Below, one piece after another: positions 1 to 5,679 of a DNA stretch of 9,540 nt. This DNA comes from an uncultured Eubacteriales bacterium (GTDB lineage Bacteria > Bacillota > Clostridia > Christensenellales > Borkfalkiaceae): contig CACXHH010000124.1 of the NCBI GenBank assembly GCA_902767455.1, forward strand, positions 1-9,540, given 5' to 3'. Position 1 is the stretch's first letter. Every line of letters begins with the position of its first letter. The notes beneath the pieces are model-generated. The model saw only the letters and a program-made list of their open reading frames with translations. It had not been told where the DNA came from and ran no database searches. Position numbers and translations under genes: made by a program.

Positions 1-224
1 CTCTCTTTTTTAATCGTCAACTTATCTTTGCAGGTAGCGATGAGTTCTTCCAAAAGATATTCTTCGCCCGCCCATTGCATACGGTTATATTCGGAATCGA
101 GATTTTTGGCAATATCACTGTTCATAAACGCTTTTACAAGGCTTTCGGCGTCATAATCCGTGCTTAAAAAAAGTTCAAAAAGACGACCTTGTATATCGCA
201 CAATTTTAATTCTAAAGCGTCCAT
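1..224 (-). CDS. Small protein downstream of the DUF3990 gene, 3' end outside window; candidate antitoxin partner
   Basis: The frame starts at ATG 224-222 and stays open to the left edge, giving 74 complete visible codons plus a partial one. It starts MDALELKLCDIQGRLFELF and contains KAFMNSDIAKNLD, then YNRMQWAGEEYLLEEL, then a basic stretch. It is largely helical-looking, charged, and has no membrane segment. The GGGAGA ribosome binding site (231-236, 6 nt spacing) lies inside the end of the upstream gene, and the start overlaps that stop by one base (TAATG). Small proteins with an AFMNS...MQWAGEEY pattern are, from memory, common neighbours of DUF3990 genes in gut Firmicutes. I infer an antitoxin or accessory role from the coupling. 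No function is shown, and the rest of the gene is outside the window. Confidence 0.75.
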   Translation of the reverse strand, partial: MDALELKLCDIQGRLFELFLSTDYDAESLVKAFMNSDIAKNLDSEYNRMQWAGEEYLLEELIATCKDKLTIKKE

Positions 225-1099
225 TATTTATCTCCCTTTATCGCTTCATCTAATATTTCGTCAAAAAATTTACCTTCACGACGGTGTGACTTGCAAATTT
301 CATTAGCAAGGTCAATTCCTTTCTGACGATTTCCTTCGCTGACTTTTCTCAAAACTTTCTTTTCAAAGAACGAAAGCGGTATTTCTTTTTCTATTCTTAT
401 CGCCCTACAAGCCTTTTCCGTAAGGGCAACGTATTGTTTGCCGAGCATAAGGGCGGACAAACTGTGTACAAGCGCCACGTCAGTAATGTTTTCCAAGAAA
501 AAATTATCTATGACGTAAAACATCCTATCGTTTGCAATACTACCGATAGCCAAATCTTTGCCGCTCGTCATTGCACCGTATTTATTATAAAAATTACTGC
601 CTTTTATTCTTTCCATACGTCCGCGATGATAAGCAACAATTATCGCCCAGTTTATATCTGACGGAATTTCAACGCTTTTAAGTTCCTTAATATCGATGGA
701 AACGACGTAGAATTTCGAGTCCTCAAAATCGCAAATAAGAGTAAGCGGCTGTTCGGGTGTCGTTCCCATATAAAACCCTTTGCCGAAGTCGCATTTTTCA
801 CGGCTTATAGGCTTAATATCTCCGACCAAACCGCTTTTTGAGCCGTGATAAAGCAAAATGCGACCTTTATCCAAAGCAATAGACGATACTTCGCGCTTTA
901 TCTTTTCAATAATCATTTCATATACGGGGACGTTCAAATTCTCGCATAAGGCATAAAGACCTTCTTGAGCAAGACGAGTCGGTTCCGAATGGCCGTTTTC
1001 CCAACGATTTATTGTTGCAAATCTGACGCCTATTTTTGAAGCCATTTCTGTTTGACTTAATCCGGTATATTGTCTGATTTGTTTTATTAGTTCTTTCAT
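224..1099 (-). CDS. XRE helix-turn-helix fused to DUF3990 (ADP-ribosyltransferase-like) protein
   Basis: This 291-residue protein has two parts. Residues 1-58 form a Cro/C1-type DNA-binding domain (GLSQTEMASKIGV, then TINRWENG). From about residue 79 it carries the DUF3990 signature: LYHGSK at 83-88, DFGKGFYMGTTPEQ at 104-117, DLAIGSIANDRMF at 182-194 and QYVALTEKA at 222-230. In this fold family the YHG histidine and the glutamate of the TEKA block are candidate NAD-binding/catalytic residues. ADP-ribosyltransferase activity is inferred from the family, not shown. The ATG at 1099 follows a consensus promoter; the ribosome binding site AGGCGG at 1105-1110 is moderate. The HTH suggests the protein represses its own promoter. 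The stop TAA shares its last A with the ATG of the downstream small gene, so the two are coupled. A toxin-antitoxin or defence-type role is the likeliest reading. Confidence 0.85.
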   Translation of the reverse strand: MKELIKQIRQYTGLSQTEMASKIGVRFATINRWENGHSEPTRLAQEGLYALCENLNVPVYEMIIEKIKREVSSIALDKGRILLYHGSKSGLVGDIKPISREKCDFGKGFYMGTTPEQPLTLICDFEDSKFYVVSIDIKELKSVEIPSDINWAIIVAYHRGRMERIKGSNFYNKYGAMTSGKDLAIGSIANDRMFYVIDNFFLENITDVALVHSLSALMLGKQYVALTEKACRAIRIEKEIPLSFFEKKVLRKVSEGNRQKGIDLANEICKSHRREGKFFDEILDEAIKGDK

Positions 1100-1131
1100 A
1101 GAAACCGCCTATAACATTTATTACACATAAT

Positions 1132-1160
1132 ATTATATAGATTGTTATACGATTTGTCAA
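1132..1160 (-). promoter_or_regulatory. Sigma70/SigA-type promoter of the HTH-DUF3990 gene
   Basis: On the minus strand a perfect TTGACA (1155-1160) is followed after exactly 17 nt by a perfect TATAAT (1132-1137). Transcription should start about 7 nt further on, near 1125, leaving a leader of roughly 25 nt before the ATG at 1099. The region is very AT-rich. This gives the DUF3990 cassette its own strong, probably repressed, promoter. Confidence 0.85.
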
Positions 1161-1175
1161 TAAATTTGGACAAAT
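1152..1175. promoter_or_regulatory. Inverted repeat over the -35 box, candidate operator of the HTH protein
   Basis: ATTTGTC (1152-1158) and GACAAAT (1169-1175) are perfect 7-bp inverted arms separated by 10 bp of AT-rich sequence. The left arm overlaps the -35 hexamer. A dimeric XRE-type regulator bound here would block RNA polymerase. The neighbouring gene encodes such a domain, so autorepression is the simple inference. Confidence 0.55.
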
Positions 1176-1205
1176 AAGAAATAAATAATTAAAAAATATA
1201 GAACT

Positions 1206-1240
1206 GTAAAGAAAAAGAACTCGGACTTTAATCCAAGTTC
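1206..1240 (-). terminator. Second candidate terminator before the DUF3990 promoter
   Basis: The minus-strand RNA forms GAACUUGGA / UCCGAGUUC, a 9-bp stem with one G-U wobble and a 6-nt loop (1217-1240). It is followed by UUUUUCUUU (from 1216 downward). The wobble becomes an A-C mismatch on the plus strand, which supports minus-strand function. It ends about 46 nt upstream of the DUF3990 -35 box and would insulate that promoter. Confidence 0.55.
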
Positions 1241-1320
1241 CAATTCTTTTGAGACCGCCCGGAATTGCAATTACAATTAAATTTTAGTTTTTGATAAAAT
1301 CCCTAATTGAACAGCACTTA

Positions 1321-1415
1321 CGTTCTCGCTTTTTTGTTTTTCGTATTTTCTCACCGATTGACGCTGAGATGGTGAAAGGAAAGTTAAGGCGCGGCTCGCC
1401 AAAAAAGCGAACACG
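1321..1415. repeat. Imperfect inverted repeat in the gap between operon and DUF3990 cassette
   Basis: The arm at 1321-1336 and the arm at 1400-1415 are inverted copies matching at 14 of 16 positions, with a CGCTTTTTTG core that is perfect. They are 63 bp apart. The right arm overlaps the first candidate terminator. The rest of the 358-nt gap (1100-1457) holds the two terminators, the promoter and operator, and a 10-bp palindrome AATTGCAATT at 1263-1272. I see no gene in it. Confidence 0.5.
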
Positions 1416-1424
1416 GGATTTCGC
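1401..1424 (-). terminator. Candidate intrinsic terminator of the virB4-paralogue operon
   Basis: In the minus-strand RNA, GCGAA (1424-1420) pairs with UUCGC (1411-1407) around an 8-nt loop and is followed directly by six U (1406-1401). It lies 33 nt after the stop codon of the last paralogue. The stem is short (5 bp, 6 with a G-U pair), so efficiency is uncertain. Confidence 0.5.
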
Positions 1425-1457
1425 CACTATCCGTCAAGCCCGATCGGAAGGAAGTTC

Positions 1458-2582
1458 TTATTCGAGCGCGATGTCTTCTTCCTTGAGGACGGGATCGTTG
1501 TCGTCGGAAAGACCTTGTTCGTTCGATTGAATCTTGTTGTCGTTTACGTCGTTGGCAAGATTTTGTTGGAACTTGGCTTGATTTTCGGGTTGGTTATCTA
1601 TCTCGTTTACGAGCGGCCCGAGATCTGAATTATCGTTGCGCATTTGTTTGAAGGTATCCGTCAGACCGCCATCTTCGATATTGCTCTTTGCGACCGTATT
1701 GATAATGTTCAGTTTCTCTTCGTATCGTCTTGACCTCTGATTTGCCTGTAAAGTTTTCAAGCACAATAGCGCCCTGTTTCTCGACGTACCCGAGAGTTTA
1801 CTCATTTGCTCTTCCGTCGGCAAGCCATCGCCCTTGTAACCCGGGATCTTGTGCATAAGATAAGCCTTCGCCGCGCCGTCGAGCTCTTCACGCGACGCTC
1901 CGCCCTTTTGTCTTGCTTCAAAAGTTGCCTTGAAGTTTTTGTATTCCTTTGAAGTCGTTCTGAAAACGCTTTCAAAAAATCCCGGCTCGCAGGATTCGAG
2001 CGCGTCGCCGATAGGATTTTTGCCCGGAATGTCATCCTGCAAATAGCCCATAAGATTGAGCTTGTCGTTTTCGATATCGCCTTGTACGCTTTCGTAAGCG
2101 GCAAAAGCAAGTTCTTTGCCGCTCAAAAGCTTGAGCGCTCTTTCGTACTGCGCGCGCTTGCCCGCCTCGACTTTTTGTTGATACGCCTTTTCTTCTTCGG
2201 AAAGATCTTCCGAATTATCCTGAAGTTCGGGATCGTCGTTATTCTCAAGCCGCGCTTCCGTCATCATCTTAACGGTTGTTTCGGGCGAAAGCAAAAACAT
2301 AGACATCATCATGTTTGCATCTTTCTGATCCACGCCCCGAACGCGAGGACAAAGCTCTCTCGTCGTATGCTTAATGTTGTTTTCCGATTCCAAGTGCAAA
2401 ATGGTTTCCGAAATATTCTTTCTCGCAGCAAAGATGACTTCGTGAATGTTCGCTTCGTCGTTTTCGTTGCCTTCCATATTCTCGGCGATATAGTCAACAA
2501 GAATCATTAACTTTTCGTACGGGTGATTCTCCGCGTGTCTGGTTGCGCCGAGTCTGTTCAAAATTTCTTGTGCTCTTAACAT
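1458..2582 (-). CDS. Hypothetical protein, short-type member of the tandem paralogue family (paralogue 4)
   Basis: This 374-residue soluble protein of unknown function is closest to the preceding short gene. Both start with MLR, carry RLG at residues 10-12, and have an ARKxI block near residue 55. The family module runs from about residue 199 (EPGFFESVF, TTSKEY) through AKAYLMHKIPGY, LPTEEQM and SGTSRNRALLC to about 280. This gene and paralogue 3 show the module in its best-matched form. The tail has FQQNLANDVND and ends EEDIALE. An extra acidic stretch around residues 115-135 is absent from paralogue 3. The ATG at 2582 has AAAGGA at 2589-2594, 6 nt upstream. It is the last gene of the operon, with a candidate terminator starting 33 nt after the TAA at 1458-1460. 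Confidence 0.85.
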   Translation of the reverse strand: MLRAQEILNRLGATRHAENHPYEKLMILVDYIAENMEGNENDEANIHEVIFAARKNISETILHLESENNIKHTTRELCPRVRGVDQKDANMMMSMFLLSPETTVKMMTEARLENNDDPELQDNSEDLSEEEKAYQQKVEAGKRAQYERALKLLSGKELAFAAYESVQGDIENDKLNLMGYLQDDIPGKNPIGDALESCEPGFFESVFRTTSKEYKNFKATFEARQKGGASREELDGAAKAYLMHKIPGYKGDGLPTEEQMSKLSGTSRNRALLCLKTLQANQRSRRYEEKLNIINTVAKSNIEDGGLTDTFKQMRNDNSDLGPLVNEIDNQPENQAKFQQNLANDVNDNKIQSNEQGLSDDNDPVLKEEDIALE

Positions 2583-2612
2583 ATTTTTTCCTTTATTTAA
2601 GTTTGATTATAT

Positions 2613-2789
2613 TTACGCGTCAATGATCGAAGGTTCGTCTTCCGAATCCATAGACGGATCGTTAGCGTTATCGTTTTCGTTTTCTTAAATCTCAACTTGC
2701 CGCGATCCGCGCTCGTGCACGTCGTTTTCAAGCCCTTGTTGAAACCTCGTTGCGCCGAGTTGCCGCAAAAAATCTATGGTTTTGATCAT
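2613..2789 (-). pseudogene. Remnant of a fifth paralogue, with an in-frame stop codon
   Basis: The 248-nt gap between the two short paralogues holds a 59-codon frame interrupted by TAA at 2685-2687. Before the stop it reads RFQQGLENDVHER, matching FQQNLANDVND of paralogue 4 and FQKGLAKDLED of paralogue 3. After the stop, in the same frame, comes an acidic tail (ENENDNANDPS, then SEDEPSIIDA) ending in TAA at 2613-2615. This resembles the family tails; NDP also occurs in paralogue 4. The piece is therefore the 3' end of a degraded copy. The first ~15 residues (MIKTIDFLRQLGATR) are ambiguous. They align with the paralogue 4 N-terminus, which shares LGATR, and would then imply an internal deletion. 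They also align in length with the KT-to-FQ stretch of paralogue 3, implying only 5' truncation. No good ribosome binding site precedes the ATG at 2789. A translated 34-residue peptide is possible but less likely. Confidence 0.7.
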
Positions 2790-2830
2790 GATACTATTAT
2801 TCTTGTTTACTTCAAAAAGTTACGTTCTTT

Positions 2831-3982
2831 TCAGTCGCCCACGGACATATCCAGATCATCGTGGCTCACTTCTATCTCGTTGATATTTTTTGAAAGTCTC
2901 TGCACGTCGACGCCTATCGGTTTATCTTCCAGATCTTTTGCCAGCCCCTTCTGGAACAGCTTTTGATTTTCCGTAAGCTCCTTAGTGACCGTTTTACCGT
3001 CTATACCGACTATCTGCTCGATCGGCGACGTATCGTTAAGCAAGCCTTTGATTTCGTTCGCGTCAACTGAGTTTGCGTTGTACAGCTTGTTGGTCACGAC
3101 GATCGTACCGTCTTTTTCCATTTGCCTTTCGACCGTATCGACAAGGCTTTGAAGTTTTTGCTCGGTTTTAGCCGAATCCTTCGTAGCGCTGAGCGTGTTG
3201 TAGCAAAGCAACGCTCGGTCTTTTGACTTTCCGCTCAATGCGTTGATCTGTTCCATTGTGGGAAGATCTTCTCCGTTCCAACCGGGGATCTTGTATCTTA
3301 AATACGCCTTTGCCGTTCTTTCGACGGACTCTCTGTTTGCGGCGCGGGAGTTTAAACCGTCTTCGATTCTCGAACCCGTTCTGTACTCCTTGAACGCCTT
3401 TTCAAAGTCCTTGTACTGACGGGAAGTTCTGCGGAAGATGCGGTCGAAAAAGCCCGCTTTGTTTCTGTTTAAAGCCGCGTCGACGGCGTTTTCGCCGATA
3501 TATCTTCTTTCGATATTGACCATATCGTTTGCGCGCTTGCCGTTGAAAGCGGAAAACGTATCGTACGCGTGACGCCTTCCGTTTATATTTTGCGCGACCG
3601 CGTCAAATCTCGCGGCTCTTTCCGCGTCGCCGTTTTTAAGCGCCTGTTGTCTGCCTTGCACGAGCAAATATTGCACCGCATCTCTCGGATTTTTCAAAAA
3701 GAATCCGACAGTCCAGTCGCCTTTTGCGCCGTAAGTTTTATCTCTTGAGAAAAGGTTGCCGTCGCCTTCGCCTATGCCTTCTTTTTCTCTTCTGTAAACT
3801 ATTGATTCGCCTATCTGCTTTCTCGCGATATAAATCGACTCTTCAAGGGATATTCCGCCGTTTTCGTTTGCGGAATAGTTGTCTGCAAGATAGTTGATAA
3901 AATCGTTGAGTTTGGTTGCGGGTGAATCCGGGTTGCTGATCGGCGTACCCAAACGCTCGGTTAATTCATTTCTTCTTAACAT
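2831..3982 (-). CDS. Hypothetical protein, short-type member of the tandem paralogue family (paralogue 3)
   Basis: This is a 383-residue soluble protein of unknown function. The N-terminus (MLRRNELTERLG) aligns position by position with that of the next short gene. It is followed by a shared region with NEN, an acidic patch and an ARKQIGESI segment around residues 40-60. The family module begins near residue 175 (KAGFFDRIF, RTSRQY) and continues through AKAYL, KIPGW, LPTMEQ and SGKSKDRALLC to about 266. The C-terminus has FQKGLAKDLED, then NINEI, and ends LDMSVGD. It lacks the ~200-residue N-terminal part of the two long paralogues. The ATG at 3982 is supported by GAGGAG at 3990-3995 with 7 nt spacing. 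It follows a 130-nt gap containing a hairpin, so its expression level may differ from the upstream genes. Confidence 0.85.
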   Translation of the reverse strand: MLRRNELTERLGTPISNPDSPATKLNDFINYLADNYSANENGGISLEESIYIARKQIGESIVYRREKEGIGEGDGNLFSRDKTYGAKGDWTVGFFLKNPRDAVQYLLVQGRQQALKNGDAERAARFDAVAQNINGRRHAYDTFSAFNGKRANDMVNIERRYIGENAVDAALNRNKAGFFDRIFRRTSRQYKDFEKAFKEYRTGSRIEDGLNSRAANRESVERTAKAYLRYKIPGWNGEDLPTMEQINALSGKSKDRALLCYNTLSATKDSAKTEQKLQSLVDTVERQMEKDGTIVVTNKLYNANSVDANEIKGLLNDTSPIEQIVGIDGKTVTKELTENQKLFQKGLAKDLEDKPIGVDVQRLSKNINEIEVSHDDLDMSVGD

Positions 3983-4042
3983 AATTTTTCTCCTCGTTTA
4001 AAAAATCTTTTTATGTTTTCCACAACAAGCATAACGTATCAC

Positions 4043-4060
4043 GCGCAACAAATGCGCAAC
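4043..4060. repeat. Short direct repeat GCGCAAC x2 between paralogues 2 and 3
   Basis: GCGCAAC occurs at 4043-4049 and again at 4054-4060, an 11-bp period matching one helical turn. The site lies about 60-80 bp upstream of paralogue 3. Same-face spacing could suit a DNA-binding protein, but chance is possible for such short units. Confidence 0.3.
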
Positions 4061-4063
4061 GAA

Positions 4064-4097
4064 ATACTGCTTTTTGGGAAAAATTATAACGCAGTAT
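4064..4097 (-). repeat. Stem-loop in the gap between paralogues 2 and 3
   Basis: Perfect 7-bp outer arms ATACTGC (4064-4070) and GCAGTAT (4091-4097) enclose an inner TTTTT-GGG-AAAAA hairpin (4071-4083) plus an unpaired TTATAAC. It begins 15 nt after the stop of paralogue 2. No U-tract follows in the minus-strand RNA, so it is more likely an RNA processing/stability or attenuation element than an intrinsic terminator. Confidence 0.5.
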
Positions 4098-4112
4098 ACA
4101 ATTCTCTTCGTA

Positions 4113-5636
4113 TCAGGAAAGATTCATTTCGTCTTCTTTCTGTACGCTGATGGTATCGAGAGCGTTCTGAACATCTTCGATCTCGTTGGTTTTCGGAGCG
4201 TCGTTTACTTCCTCGGCCTTTAAGAACGGGCTTCCGTTTTCGACGGAACCCGGTTCGGGATAAAGCTTTGCGTCTATCTGGTTTCTTATAACGTCGTCCA
4301 TTTTATCCATATAGTCGAGCGTGTTGATGACGTCGGACGTAAGCTTCATTCTTATTCTACTCGTTTTGTCCATCTGTTCGAGCGTCTTGCCCTGTCCTGT
4401 CTTATGGGTTTGGTAGGCTTCGGCTTTTTCGCGCAATTTTTCTCTGTTGAGATAATCCTTAGAGTTCGGATCGTTATACGCTTCGAAGGCGTTGATGAAC
4501 TCGTTATATTGACGCGACGTTCTGAACAGCATACGCTCGAAGATATTTCCTTTGTGCGCGTCCTTGATAGCGGCGAAGTTAAACGGCGTTTTATCGTTGC
4601 TCAAATCCTTGAACTTCTTTTGCCAGATGCCGAGATATTCGTTTTCGTACTCTTTACTGATGTTTTTTATGTGCCAGATCTCGTCTTTCGTTCTTTTGCG
4701 GATATTGAAATTAGGATCATCCGGACGTTGCAGAGCGTTGGTGAAACTCACCACTTTGTAAGTTCCGTCAGCCTGTCTTTCTTCGGCGACGTGGCTGGTG
4801 AAGAAAGTGCTGTTGAGCTGCATTCCGTGTTCGGTGAGTTGGTCGTAAAATTCTTTCGGGCGCTCGACGCCTTCACTCTTTTCAAGCGCTCTCAATATCG
4901 TATTACGGACTGCGGGCTTTGCGTACTTACCGGAGTATTGAGGACCGCTCGCCATAAGGATCGTAGCCTGCTCAACGGTAAGTTCGGGCATCGTAAGATA
5001 AGACGAGCCGATGGTCGCATACGCGGATTTTTGCGCTTCGCCGAGATATTCGATAGGCTTTTTCATACATTTTATCGATTCTTTCAACTGCGGCGTCACC
5101 CAGTTTAAAGCGTCATCCTTTATCATAGAATCGAAAACGAAGGCGTCCTCGCAAAGAGCCTGATTTGCGTCGTAAAAATCCCCGAGTTTACCCTTGTCGT
5201 CCAACGCTTCGTAAAGCGGTTGCGGGTGGGTGTTTATTATGTTTTTAATTTTTGAATAGAGAAGTTTTTCGGGGTTTGCAACGTAGCTTTTGTAAAGCTT
5301 TTCGTTGTACTCGTTAGACTCGTCCGAACCGTCCGTCTTGAAAGAAAACTCTATATTGCGGTTAAGATAATGTCTGCCCGCGGGAGGAACGCCGAATTTC
5401 TCTTCGAAATTCTCGTAAATTTTCATTTGCTTGGCTATTTTTTCTTCTCTGGCGACGCTTCTGCGATAGCGCGCTACTTCCAGCGGATCGTTTAATTTTG
5501 CATTGAAGGCTTCTTCGTCGAATTTGATTTTCATATTGTCGGGTAAATGACTGTTGAAATCGTCAACGTAAGCTTTATGTTCTGCGAGCAAAGCTAGCTT
5601 TTCGTTTTCAGTTAATTCACCGGTAAGGTTAGGCAT
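4113..5636 (-). CDS. Hypothetical protein, long-type member of the tandem paralogue family (paralogue 2)
   Basis: This 507-residue soluble protein of unknown function is clearly homologous to the preceding gene along most of its length. Shared landmarks are LTENEK near residue 8, LNDP near 50, a FYDANQALCE block in the first third, and LTVEQA in the middle. The family module starts at about residue 362 (KGNIFERML, RTSRQY) and ends near 440. It is the divergent copy: the RALLC block of the other three members is replaced by a TSRIRMKL segment, and the GFF core reads NIF. The tail has NEIEDV and ends EDEMNLS, again acidic with a few hydrophobic residues. There is no signal peptide or membrane helix. 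The ATG at 5636 has an excellent ribosome binding site, AAGGAG at 5645-5650 with 8 nt spacing. The gap to the previous gene is only 43 nt, so one operon is likely. Confidence 0.85.
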   Translation of the reverse strand: MPNLTGELTENEKLALLAEHKAYVDDFNSHLPDNMKIKFDEEAFNAKLNDPLEVARYRRSVAREEKIAKQMKIYENFEEKFGVPPAGRHYLNRNIEFSFKTDGSDESNEYNEKLYKSYVANPEKLLYSKIKNIINTHPQPLYEALDDKGKLGDFYDANQALCEDAFVFDSMIKDDALNWVTPQLKESIKCMKKPIEYLGEAQKSAYATIGSSYLTMPELTVEQATILMASGPQYSGKYAKPAVRNTILRALEKSEGVERPKEFYDQLTEHGMQLNSTFFTSHVAEERQADGTYKVVSFTNALQRPDDPNFNIRKRTKDEIWHIKNISKEYENEYLGIWQKKFKDLSNDKTPFNFAAIKDAHKGNIFERMLFRTSRQYNEFINAFEAYNDPNSKDYLNREKLREKAEAYQTHKTGQGKTLEQMDKTSRIRMKLTSDVINTLDYMDKMDDVIRNQIDAKLYPEPGSVENGSPFLKAEEVNDAPKTNEIEDVQNALDTISVQKEDEMNLS

Positions 5637-5679
5637 GATCGTATCTCCTTTTTATGTTTTATAATCGGGTAGTCGTTAT

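Noticed and set aside
918..1160. An 80-codon minus-strand frame over the DUF3990 promoter and HTH region
   Set aside because: It overlaps the clear HTH coding sequence in another frame and its start lies upstream of the promoter's expected transcription start.
4084..4112. Internal promoter before paralogue 3
   Set aside because: A minus-strand TATAAT is present, but no hexamer close to TTGACA lies 16-18 nt upstream of it.
4404..5108. A 234-codon plus-strand frame opposite paralogue 2
   Set aside because: It is the antisense shadow of a gene with homologous neighbours and a strong ribosome binding site. Its product has no recognisable motif.
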